Translations under genes and position numbers: made by a program
In this document: positions 9,649 to 17,456 of the stretch, piece after piece
Numbering within the stretch: position 1 is the first letter of the stretch
How the letters are laid out: every line of letters begins with the position of its first letter
Notes under the pieces: generated by a model
What the model was told of the DNA's origin: nothing
Seen by the model: the letters and a program-made list of their open reading frames with translations, nothing else
The model's database searches: none
Assembly (NCBI GenBank): GCA_000969725.1
Contig: JXSR01S074526.1
Strand: one strand, 5' to 3'
Source of the DNA: Ophiothrix spiculata
Taxonomy: Eukaryota; Echinodermata; Ophiuroidea; Amphilepidida; Ophiotrichidae
DNA length: 20,770 nt

Positions 9649-9814
9649 ACAAATAATGAATGTTTATGAGTGTAATGGTACAAATATTTCATGAGGTGAA
9701 CGATCAAATGCTCCATTCAAATGAGGTGAAGCCGAGTTGAATGGGGCATTCGATCTTTCATCGAATGAAATATTTGTTCCATTGACACAAATAAGAAACA
9801 TTCATTATATTTGT
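9649..9814. mobile_element. foldback MITE (palindromic over nearly its whole length)
   Basis: The arms fold along almost the whole element. The left arm ACAAATAATGAATGTTT pairs with the right end ending at 9814, and the inner left arm ACAAATATTTCATGAGGTGA pairs with the reverse complement of about 9755-9782. The apex lies near 9728-9735 (GAAGCCGAG). The arms have diverged by about 20%, so it is old. It is non-coding. Confidence 0.8.
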
Positions 9815-10378
9815 TTTATATGACAGCTAAATAAATCTTTGTAAACAAAACAAACAGAGACAACATCTATGGTACTGCACATGCTGGCTTTAGTGCAACG
9901 ACGCGTCCTATGCTCCGGCCACGGACTGTGCAAGCGTACTCAATTTAAAATTACGCCCACGACTGATGTTGCATCTTACCAAAAAAGGCACCCGTGCAAT
10001 ATATCAAATTGCACGGCACTATTGCACAGTTGGTGACGTTTTCTATCAAATGGACCAAATGACCAATGGCACGTGACCCAAGATGCACCAATCAAGTGAC
10101 ACAGATTTATATAGCTGTTATATAAACTCTAATATACATATCTAATGTTCAGTATTTGATGAATTGTTTAAGATGAATATTTGCGTACAATTAATCAATG
10201 AACACAATTTTTAAATGAAACTCGAGCAGTACACATAATTTTCTTGACGTGTTTAAAAAATTCTTACAATGATAGAATATGTTAACATCATATACAAAAT
10301 GAATCCATAACCCCGACTGAAAAAAAAAAGAAACTAAGAATTCCTAGACTACCACCACTTTATGGAAGGTTCTAGAAG
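9815..10378. other. no gene recognised; short hairpin at 9992-10016
   Basis: This spacer contains a hairpin with 9-bp perfect arms CCGTGCAAT (9992-10000) and ATTGCACGG (10008-10016) around a 7-base loop. The surrounding 9880-10100 stretch is less AT-rich than its neighbours, with an E-box-like CACGTG near 10070. No protein-like frame is present. Confidence 0.4.
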
Positions 10379-10380
10379 TA

Positions 10381-10900
10381 CACTCCCGGTCAAAAGTGTT
10401 TGCGCACCATGAACGACTGACAAAAACGTAATTATTATATCAGACTACCAAGACTCTGAAAAAATTAACGTTTTTATAGGTGCTTAATGTATCCGATATA
10501 AGTAATTTATGTTTCCTCTGATATTCGATCTTCCATAACCATAAAAATGGCCCGATTTCCTGGACCATATACAAATACACCACTTTTTGATATGTACCTA
10601 TGTTATTTATGGTGCATTATTCAATGCTCGTTATCACTGTGTAGCCGTAAAGAACATTTTCAGGTAATAAGTTTTCCAACAAATGTGCAGTCTTGTATTT
10701 AAACTCTGTTAATTATGTGCAGAAGAAAGTACACAGTATGTTTAGCACGCCATATTTTCAAATGCGGTAAATGCAATTCTTGTTGAGTTTTTTAGATATA
10801 TGTAAACTATAAATCCGAAAAAATATGGCGCAAATGATGAACGGTTCTCGAGATATGGCTGGTTAAAGGTTTTGTGCGCAAACAATTTTGACCGGGAGTG
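10381..10900. mobile_element. Tc1/mariner-type MITE, copy 1
   Basis: TA dinucleotides at 10379-10380 and 10901-10902 flank inverted ends CACTCCCGGTCAAAAGTGTT TGCGCAC and, reverse-complemented, CACTCCCGGTCAAAATTGTT TGCGCAC, with one mismatch in 27. TA duplication plus CACTSCCGG-like ends fit the Tc1/mariner superfamily. The 520-bp interior has no transposase. Internal sequence such as ACCATATACAAATACACCAC is shared with 12614-13078. Confidence 0.88.
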
Positions 10901-11041
10901 TAGGTTCCCACCAGAACTTGAGAACTCTCTGTCCAAACCAAAGTAAATCCAAAATGGCACATATGATACCTGTGAATTTCTTCAATCTGAAGAAAGTTGA
11001 AGATTTCATGATTTGTAATTCAGTTAGGATTATGTACGAAG

Positions 11042-11251
11042 TACTGTAATTGTAAAACAAGAAATATTTGCTAGCAATTTAATTTCGCTAATACCCTAAA
11101 ATCGCAAAATTAATTTGCCGCTAATATTAATAATGTACAATGATTTCAATAGCATGCTGATGCAATTAATAAAATTAAACTGCCGCAAAAAAAAACCAGA
11201 TTCTGAAATTTGCAAAATTTTCTTTCCGCAAATATTTCTTGTTTTACAGTA
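11042..11251. mobile_element. short TIR MITE with TA ends
   Basis: The left end TACTGTAATTGTAAAACAAG AAATATTTGC and the right end, reverse-complemented, TACTGTAAAACAAGAAATAT TTGC are the same terminus with a 6-base difference on the left. TA at 11042-11043 and 11250-11251 bounds the element. At about 210 bp it has no coding capacity; the 64-codon minus-strand frame across it is a chance frame. Confidence 0.82.
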
Positions 11252-11851
11252 ATCACAACAACTTAAACAAAAATTGCTATAGTTTTTCATTAACTATTCA
11301 TTTGTTTCTTCAACCAATTTCAATTCATTTGTAGTCCACACAAATATCACCCCACTTCGCTTAAAGCAATACTAAAAGATTTTGATCATAAATGGTTTTG
11401 AGTAAAAATTAACAGCTGTAAATGAAGGAATGTGACTATCTAAAAGCATTTCAAGTGTATTTTGTCGGAAACTTGTTTTGCCACAGAAAAATGGATAAAA
11501 AGTTCATACATGGTTTCCTATACTAATACACGTGGAATTAAATTTGGGGAACCCAAATTTAAAGGGTATTTTATTTCTGGATGGTTTTAGAAAATAAGTC
11601 AATTACCAGATGTCGTTGATGTTGATCAAAACCTTCAGAAAAGTCAAATTTGAATATCATTTTGTTTGTTGATCTTGTGTATGAGGCTATTCTCTACACA
11701 TATATATTGATGCTATATATCAAGAAAGAGCCACAGATTTGTTTGTAAAACACTCCTTTCACATCACAGATTGCAGATAAATCAAAAGAAATTTGCTTTA
11801 GATCTCCTGAAAAGGGCAATTTTAAAAAGTCATCTATAGGGGGCAGTATTC

Positions 11852-11869
11852 ATCGTTGTCGACAACGAT
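11852..11869. repeat. 18-bp perfect palindrome
   Basis: ATCGTTGTCGACAACGAT is fully self-complementary with no spacer. It could bind a dimeric factor or be a chance or repeat-derived cruciform. No neighbouring gene start is visible. Confidence 0.85.
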
Positions 11870-12239
11870 AATTAAAACTAAAAGAATGTCTAAATATTTT
11901 GATATATAGGATTTGAATTTGACAATGAAACTTTACATGCTGTCATAATTACGGCTAATGCTTCTAATGATGCAAAAATCTCAAAATACTTCGGAGAAAA
12001 AATTTGGGGATGATGATGAAGTTGTCCAATGCCCCTTTAATTCAACAAATGTTCATATCACAAAAAGAAGGCATAGCTAAGCCAAATCATTTTGAGGGTA
12101 TTTATATATACCAAAAACAAACCCAATAAGTTAAAAAGTCATGGGTGACAGGGGGCGCTTCAATTTTAACACTTTATACAGTATTGCTTTAACACAAATT
12201 TAAAACAAATTTACTGCGCCTATTCGTTAAAAAAAGACC

Positions 12240-12245
12240 TTTATT
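12240..12245 (-). terminator. candidate MOCS1 poly(A) signal (AATAAA on minus strand)
   Basis: This is a canonical AATAAA on the minus strand, about 1 kb downstream of the MOCS1 stop. I saw no AATAAA closer to the stop; an ATTAAA variant lies at 12696-12691. If it is used, the Tc1-type MITE at 12614-13078 would be inside the MOCS1 3' UTR. It rests on the motif alone. Confidence 0.2.
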
Positions 12246-12613
12246 AAGCATTTTCATAGGCTGACATGCAAGATATACAGTCTCTTATGTCAGCAGAAAA
12301 ATTTCTGGGGTGATGATAACCCCCCGCCCCTTTAAGTGCAAGAATTAATACCTGCTTATATTGATTTACATTTCTATATGGAATATCCTTTCATGAATTT
12401 TAATAAGCAAATTCTACTTAAAAGAGTAACAATATTAGGGCTCATACTTATTTACCTGGGAGTTTTAGCCAGAATTATTAATCATGCTAATGTAGATCTG
12501 TAATGTTTCAATAGCCCTGCTTGATTTGGCATGAATTTTGAAAGCAGGTGTCCTAAATAAAACCTTCTGCGCACGCATAGGGCCGGACAAGGAACAATGG
12601 ATATGACCGTGCA

Positions 12614-13078
12614 CACTGCCGGGCATGACATCCTATGTCAACTCATCTATAGGTAACTTATGTATTCAATATGAATAAATCGACGTTTCTTTTAATATTT
12701 GATCTTCCATATTGCTATAAAAATGGCTGATTTCATGGACCATATACAAATACACCACAAGTACAAATCTCATTACTATATAACTAATCAATTTTTCATA
12801 ACCTCATTATTACCTTGTAACAGGATAGAAAATTTTCAGGTTGTAAGTTTTAAAACAAATGTGCAGAAATGTATAAAAACTCATTTTTTTATGTTCAAAC
12901 GAAAGTAGTAATATGCATTATAATGCCATATTTTCAAATGCAATGAATGCAATTCCGGAATGGTTACTTCGATAATTATACAATATAGACTCTGTTAAAA
13001 AATGATGAAAATTGGATAAACGTCTTTGAGATATGGCTGAATAAAGGTTTTGTGCAGAAATACTTTAGAGTGGCAGTG
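12614..13078. mobile_element. Tc1/mariner-type MITE, copy 2 (divergent)
   Basis: The right end, GGTTTTGTGCAGAAATACTT then TAGAGTGGCAGTG followed by TA, aligns with the right end of the copy at 10381-10900. Internal blocks also match (TTTGATCTTCCAT, ATAAAAATGG, ACCATATACAAATACACCAC, TTTTCAAATGC). The left end is uncertain: CACTGCCGGGCA at 12614 is the likely degenerate terminus. It is non-coding and sits just downstream of the MOCS1 stop. Confidence 0.75.
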
Positions 13079-13240
13079 TAAATTACCAAAGCTGTACCTA
13101 TGTAAATAATTATGTATGAGCCCAAGTTTACATATTCAAAATATTTTAAAGGTCAATTAAAATATTAATAAAATAGTAAAAATAAAACATAGGTGGGCCT
13201 ATGAATATCTGAAATAAAGTACTGTTCATGATTATTTTTC

Positions 13241-13968
13241 TTACTTTGTGCATTTAAAATCACCTCTCTGTCCACCAGTCTTACTCACAAGTTTGATATC
13301 CTTTATCACAATATCATGTGACACAGCTTTACACATATCGTAAACAGTCAATGCTGCTACAGAGACTGCTGTCAGAGCCTCCATTTCAACCCCCGTCACA
13401 CCGGCAGTCTTTACCTCGGATGTAATATCGATACTATAATCACCATCAGAGCTTAACACAAGGTTCAAAGTCACTTTCGAGATAGGGATATTGTGACAAA
13501 GTGGGACGATATCGCTGGTACGTTTAGCACCCATAATACCGGCAATTTGGGCTACTGTTAAAACACTGCCTTTGCTAAGTTTATCATCTTGTACTAATTT
13601 GTAAGCTGTTTTTCCAAGAACCACCTTGCCGACGGCTGATGCTGTACGTGCCGTGATGGGTTTGTCCCCGACATCCACCATATGTGCTGCACCAGATTGA
13701 TCCACATGGGTTAGCGATGCTCCTTCTTGACTGATTTCTTGGCTCTCCTTGTCCATCTCATTGTTAATATTGCGACTGGATGGTGACTTTGGAGGCTTTG
13801 ATGAGAAGAAGCGCATTTGTTGATAGACTTTTGATAATGGTCTGGCTGCTAAGAGTTGGTTGATAGATACTGTTGGCAGTGTTAATGTTTGTTTTCTATG
13901 ATAATTAATACTGTTGATTATCTTAGACCCATTCAGTACTGAAGGCACTTTGTCATTATTGCTATCAC
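13241..13968 (-). CDS. MOCS1: MOCS1 terminal exon: linker plus complete MOCS1B (MoaC) domain
   Basis: The MoaC-type domain works with the MoaA-type radical SAM half to convert GTP to cyclic pyranopterin monophosphate, the first intermediate of molybdenum cofactor synthesis. The exon reads on the minus strand from 13968 (after TTTTTTACAG) to TAA at 13243-13241. It starts in phase 1, so there is no start codon here; the GTG at 13948 is an internal Val. About 84 linker residues are followed by roughly 155 MoaC residues, close to the usual bacterial size of about 160. Family motifs are intact: AKRTSDIVPLCHN, GVTGVEMEALTAVSVAALT, YDMCKAVSHDIVI (whose Asp and Lys correspond to catalytic residues of bacterial MoaC) and the C-terminal SKTGGQRGDF. 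The linker has a mitochondrial-presequence-like stretch, QLLAARPLSKVYQQMRFFSS. The protein would be mitochondrial by analogy with human MOCS1AB. Identification is firm; exon use in mRNA is untested. Confidence 0.97.
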
Positions 13969-13996
13969 CTGTAAAAAATAATGAAAAAAACAGACA

Positions 13997-14640
13997 TATC
14001 GTCGGTCACAACACATCACATATTGTTCTATATGACAAAAGATTCATTTCGAGAAAATCACATTTTAAAATTCTTAAGTAGACTTTGTGTCATAAAATGG
14101 TCTTTGCACTTAAGTTTTCTTCTGATACTAATTTCTTTTTAAAATTAAAGAAAAGACTTCAAACTTGTTATTACGTTTAATTTCAACTTAAATTTCTACT
14201 TGTAACCTATTTGATATAGTAGTGAACTAATAGATCTCTATGTGAAAACGCTTTTTTTTACATTTAGCGATCTTTTAGTAGAGTAATTGAATTATTTGTC
14301 AAACTAAGCTATTTGATGTAGATCTGTATGTGAAAAATGTTTTCATAGCGAAGTTCATATAGAGCACCATATAGATCTGTATGTGATGTGTTGTTTACCC
14401 TCAAGTACGTGATTTTTGCATATTGCGCAGTTTGTGAAACGTTAAATTTAAATAAAACACATATGGACTAAAATTGATTAATTATTTCTTGTTTATTAGG
14501 CTTAATTAAGGCCTGTAATTTGGTAGATATGAAAGATATGAAGAAATAATCAATACCCCCAGTATATCAATCCAGACAAATTTTCTCAAAAAAGTCAAAA
14601 ATGTCATATAGACCGGTATGTGATGCGACCGACGATACAT
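13997..14640. mobile_element. TIR element in the MOCS1 intron (copy B of the 5225-5485 repeat)
   Basis: The ends are imperfect inverted repeats of about 45 bases: ATATCGTCGGTCACAACACA then TCACATATTG...TATATGAC on the left, and, reverse-complemented, GTATCGTCGGTCGCATCACA then TACCGGTCTATATGAC on the right. The left 330 bases match 5225-5485 in reverse orientation. Motifs such as AGATCTVTATGTGA recur inside (about 14231, 14322, 14373). No ORF. The left end sits only about 28 bases from the MOCS1 3' splice site. Confidence 0.75.
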
Positions 14641-14649
14641 AATGATATG

Positions 14650-15549
14650 TTAAGGTGGTTCTAACGGCTATGGTGTCCTGCACAGAATTTGTTCAAAATT
14701 TCACAGAATGATGAAAAAAACTTGTATTCCAAATTTTGATTTTTTTTTTGCATCGAAGCGTTTTTGAGTTATGCTATTTTTTATTTTCAAATTTCCCATA
14801 GACTTTGTACACGCCAAATTTGGCCGCCAAATTTGACAAATTTCTGAAAATAATACTATTTACAAAAGAATTTATTTCTGTGGCAGTAGTTCACAAATGA
14901 AACTACTTTTTTTTTCTTTGCATTGCAAACTGATCACAGATTGTCATAAATTTTGTTTTGAAAAAATTCCCTTCATCGTTTATGAACAAGAGACTTCTAA
15001 TGTTTCTACTTCCCAAATATTATTGTGTTAATTTCTAGAAACACTGAATAGTCAGATTTCACAGAATTTTCATTCATACTTCCCATGCTTCAATTTTAAC
15101 AAACAAGGTGTCAAATGAAAGCTTATCAAATTTACAACATTTCTCTCGTTGGCTTTAAAAATTAAAGTGTTTCTAGAAGATTTTATAGGTGTATGAAAAT
15201 ATGCCTAAATTTAGGAACTAAAAAATCATTTTTCTAGGAAATAAAACACTTTATTGCAAAAAGACCACAAGAGAATTTAGCTATTTTAATTCTTCACCAG
15301 CCCCCAAAATTTGAATGTCATAGCTCATTCCCTCTTGACATGAAAATTCAAAAACTCTTGAGTTTTTAGGGAATTTTCAAAAAATAAAGAAAAACATAAG
15401 AAATCGGCCGATTATTATAAACCTTGATATATGTTACCTTTGAAGGGTTTTCTTTAAATGGAAATAGGTTTTGGTTCCCATTCCCAAAAGCTATTCACTT
15501 TATAGCTAATTTTCTGAAATGTGCAAAATAGCCGTTAGAGCTACCTTAA
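14650..15549. mobile_element. 900-bp TIR element flanked by TTAA in the MOCS1 intron
   Basis: TTAA lies at 14650-14653 and 15546-15549. Immediately inside, the ends read GGTGGTTCTAACGGCTAT and, reverse-complemented, GGTAGCTCTAACGGCTAT, with two mismatches in 18. It abuts the element ending at 14640. The interior is A/T-rich with many TTT(C/G)AAAA-type tracts and no usable ORF. The TTAA flanks suggest a piggyBac-type target duplication. Confidence 0.8.
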
Positions 15550-15982
15550 AGTGTTAAAACTTAAAGAGGTGCACTAGATATTTGTCTTTGATCCGACAGT
15601 AAGTTATTGGATCTGAAGCAGAAATTCATATGTGAAGATCTTAAACATAATGATTACCATTGTTTAAGTCCTTTCAAATGCAATTATTTATTTAATTTTT
15701 ACACATTTGAATGATTTGTACAAATTGCGTTTCTTAGTTTTTGTTTCTGTTATTGGATTAACACAACTGTTTTTTTCCCAAATTGAGGTCTCAGGAGCTG
15801 CTTTTTTCCCATAAAAATATGACTATTTGAGCTGAAAATCACTCAAAATTAGGTTGACCACTTAATAAAACACACCTTTGAGTCATTTTCTTTGAAAATG
15901 GGGTCTTCGGAACTGAAGTAAATTATCTTGAAATGAACATCTTGAGGAGCGGAAGAAGAGGCTTGAAAAGGGGATCTTAAGG
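15550..15982. other. MOCS1 intron, no gene recognised
   Basis: AT-rich intron sequence. A 73-codon minus-strand frame (15849-16070) looks protein-like at first (Gly/Tyr/Pro-rich), but it runs straight through the GC-rich repeat module at 15983-16030 and has no start context, splice partner or recognised domain. I treat it as repeat-derived. Confidence 0.4.
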
Positions 15983-16030
15983 GCGGCACATACCCGTACC
16001 TTCCGTCAATATAAGTGACCCCCTCCCCCG
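15983..16030 (-). repeat. GC-rich terminal module, copy 1
   Basis: On the minus strand this reads GGGGGAGGGGGTCACTTATA then TTGACGGAAGGTACGGGTAT and GTGCCGC. It is a relative of the modules at 16257-16300 and 16587-16632: a G-run, a TCACTTA or TACTCAA block, a GGTA block and a TGTGCCGC end. It is likely one terminus of a repeat element. Confidence 0.6.
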
Positions 16031-16252
16031 GATTAGAGTCTACTCTGTAGTATTGACCTTTGTGCTTCACGAGTGACTTTAATCACTAGCTATATACAAT
16101 ACTAAGAATAATTGGAGAAGGCCTATATGCTTCGATTCAGCAATGTGTGCGACTTTCTGGGTATAAGAAGAACATTTATTGCATTTTAGAATTTAGGCTT
16201 GCATGTATTATTTATGATCCTCATACACATGAATGGGTGTTTTGCTAGTCTT

Positions 16253-16633
16253 CTATGGGGGGGGGGGTACTCAAGTTTGGTTTTGGTAGGGGTGTGCCGC
16301 TGGGAAATTTGAAATACCACCCATGTATATATACCAATTTTCAAGAAAAAGGGGCCAATTTATATGCCAAATACTCAAATCTATATTAAAAAAAATGAAT
16401 TTCTGCAAAAATTTACGCTAATTTTGGGCTCAAATTTCCTGATTTTTTTTGAAATTTAGGGAACAACCCAAAATTTGTGCCATTTTGGTGCAAATTTAAG
16501 AAAATTTGGAAAAACAGACCCATCTAAATTGCAAATATAAAGGACCAATTGGCATACCAGACAGCCTGATTTTGCTACCCAAGTTTGCGGCACATCCCCA
16601 TGATCACTTTTGTACTAAGTACCTCCCCCATGG
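16253..16633. mobile_element. TIR element with G-run ends in the MOCS1 intron
   Basis: The left end is CTAT, 11 consecutive G, TACTCAAGTTTGGTTTTGGT, then AGGGGTGTGCCGC. The right end, reverse-complemented, is CCATGGGGGAGGTACTTAGT, ACAAAAGTGATCATGGGGAT, then GTGCCGC. The ends therefore match at the G-run/TACT and at TGTGCCGC, diverging between. The interior is A/T-rich with repeated AAATTT phrases. A 68-codon frame on the plus strand is not supportable as a gene. Confidence 0.65.
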
Positions 16634-16720
16634 TCTTGCTGAGGTGATACATATCGACCGTCTCCAAGTATTCTTATTAGAGTGTGATGTATATAAGTAC
16701 CTACAGCTGTAGGAAGCAGA

Positions 16721-16731
16721 GTTCACCCACC
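16721..16731 (-). promoter_or_regulatory. MOCS1: tandem 5' splice sites deciding MOCS1A versus MOCS1AB
   Basis: The minus-strand sequence ATTG|GTGG|GTGAAC has two GT donors four bases apart. The upstream donor gives ATT G + GT GAT AGC: Ile-Gly-Asp-Ser, in frame with the MOCS1B exon. The downstream donor gives ATT GGT GG + G TGA: Ile-Gly-Gly-stop. The reading frames follow directly from the sequence. Actual use is inferred from known alternative splicing of the equivalent exon in other animals. Confidence 0.75.
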
Positions 16732-16778
16732 AATAAGTATCATAGGTCTGTTCTTCATCTTGGCTATATTGAACATGC
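16723..16778 (-). CDS. MOCS1: MOCS1 exon encoding the MOCS1A C-terminus (Gly-Gly-stop)
   Basis: On the minus strand, after the acceptor ATTTATTTATTTTTTACAG, the exon begins at 16778 with GC, completing a Gly codon from the previous exon. It then encodes MFNIAKMKNRPMILIGG and TGA at 16725-16723. This matches the conserved MOCS1A C-terminal tail. The terminal Gly-Gly is the conserved motif of MoaA-type proteins, which enters the active site and is required for activity. Two donors overlap the stop: GT at 16730-16729 leaves 48 exonic bases and an in-frame fusion to MOCS1B; GT at 16726-16725 retains Gly-Gly-stop even after splicing. The exon is too short for ordinary ORF detection. Confidence 0.95.
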
Positions 16779-16840
16779 CTGTAAAAAATAAATAAATGAT
16801 AAATAATATCAGTTGATTAAGCTAAACAAATTTGAACACT

Positions 16841-17443
16841 CTTGAAAAGGTTCATCAGGATAGTTGAAGTAGAATAAGTAACATATTTCTTGAAACATAT
16901 CCAATTTACTCACGTTTTGGAGCTATGACATTTCGAGACCTATTTGGCCGGTCTCTTGATCACATATGTTGGCTTCTGAGAAGACATCCAGTTACGGTGT
17001 TTCTAGATGGTTCCTGGATGATATGGTCGTAATATGTGATTTAGGTTGTAAATACGATACATAATAGAGCCACTAGACTCTCCAGTATTTCAGACCAACA
17101 CAAAGCAGCTATTGCTGATCATGTATCTTCCACCAACCATATTATAGACTAGGACAATCCAAAAATCATGCACAGAGAGAATTAAAGATACCCTAGATGA
17201 ATCGAAGAGTCCATCTGGATATGCAGGCGAGGCATCCAAACTATTAACAAAGAGGGGTGTGCGACATACAACTTAAATCATGTATACGACCATATCATCC
17301 AGGAACCATCTAGAAACACCCTAACTTGATGTCGTCACAGAAGCCATCATATGTGATCAAGAGTCCAGCCAAATAGGTCTCGAAACGTCATAGCTCAAAA
17401 ACTTGAGTAAATTGGATATGTTTCAAGAAATATTTTACTTATT
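16841..17443 (+). mobile_element. degenerate Penelope-like retroelement with inverted termini
   Basis: A 13-bp direct repeat AAATTTGAACACT occurs at 16828-16840 and 17444-17456, bracketing the insertion. Inside are two inverted arms of about 177 bases (16873-17050 and 17267-17443, roughly 85-90% alike) around a 216-base centre. The centre and right arm carry the decayed C-terminal end of a retroelement ORF. Penelope-like elements are known for 5' truncation and for terminal repeats (pseudo-LTRs) in direct or inverted orientation with variable target duplications; the structure here fits that. The family assignment comes from the peptide pattern read by eye, so another non-LTR retroelement is the main alternative. 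Confidence 0.65.
17066..17329 (+). pseudogene. C-terminal fragment of a retroelement ORF (Penelope-like, GIY-YIG end)
   Basis: One plus frame reads protein-like from 17066 to TGA at 17327-17329 but is broken by three in-frame stops (TAG 17150, TAA 17183, TGA 17198). Readable blocks are HKAAIADHVSSTNHIID, then DNPKIMHRE, then IEESIWICRRG and YNLNHVYDHIIQ. The pattern (H-K/S-A-x-A-D/E-H, T-N-H-x-I-D, R-E, R-x-I-E/K-E-x-I-x-I, N-x-E-G, L-x-x-x-Y-D) is that found after the GIY-YIG endonuclease region at the C-terminus of Penelope-like reverse transcriptases. The reverse transcriptase core and GIY-YIG motif itself are absent (5' truncation). Confidence 0.65.
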
Positions 17444-17456
17444 AAATTTGAACACT

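Larger units (their letters stand above)
11252..12613. other. intergenic, no gene recognised
   Basis: About 1.36 kb without a supportable gene. It contains an 18-bp perfect palindrome at 11852-11869. Two similar phrases occur near 12000 (TTTGGGGATGATGATGAA...GCCCCTTTAA) and 12304 (TCTGGGGTGATGATAACC...GCCCCTTTAA), suggesting old duplicated repeat DNA. TTTATT at 12240-12245 is AATAAA on the minus strand, a possible poly(A) signal for MOCS1 about 1 kb past its stop. Confidence 0.4.

Noticed and set aside
13949-13951. Start codon for the MoaC ORF at or near 13948
   Set aside because: The codon at 13948 is GTG inside an exon that continues upstream to a splice acceptor at 13969-13970; the reading frame is entered from the previous exon.
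15849-16070. 73-codon minus-strand ORF with protein-like Gly/Tyr/Pro-rich segment
   Set aside because: It runs through the GC-rich repeat module at 15983-16030 that recurs elsewhere in the window, has no partner exons and no recognised domain.
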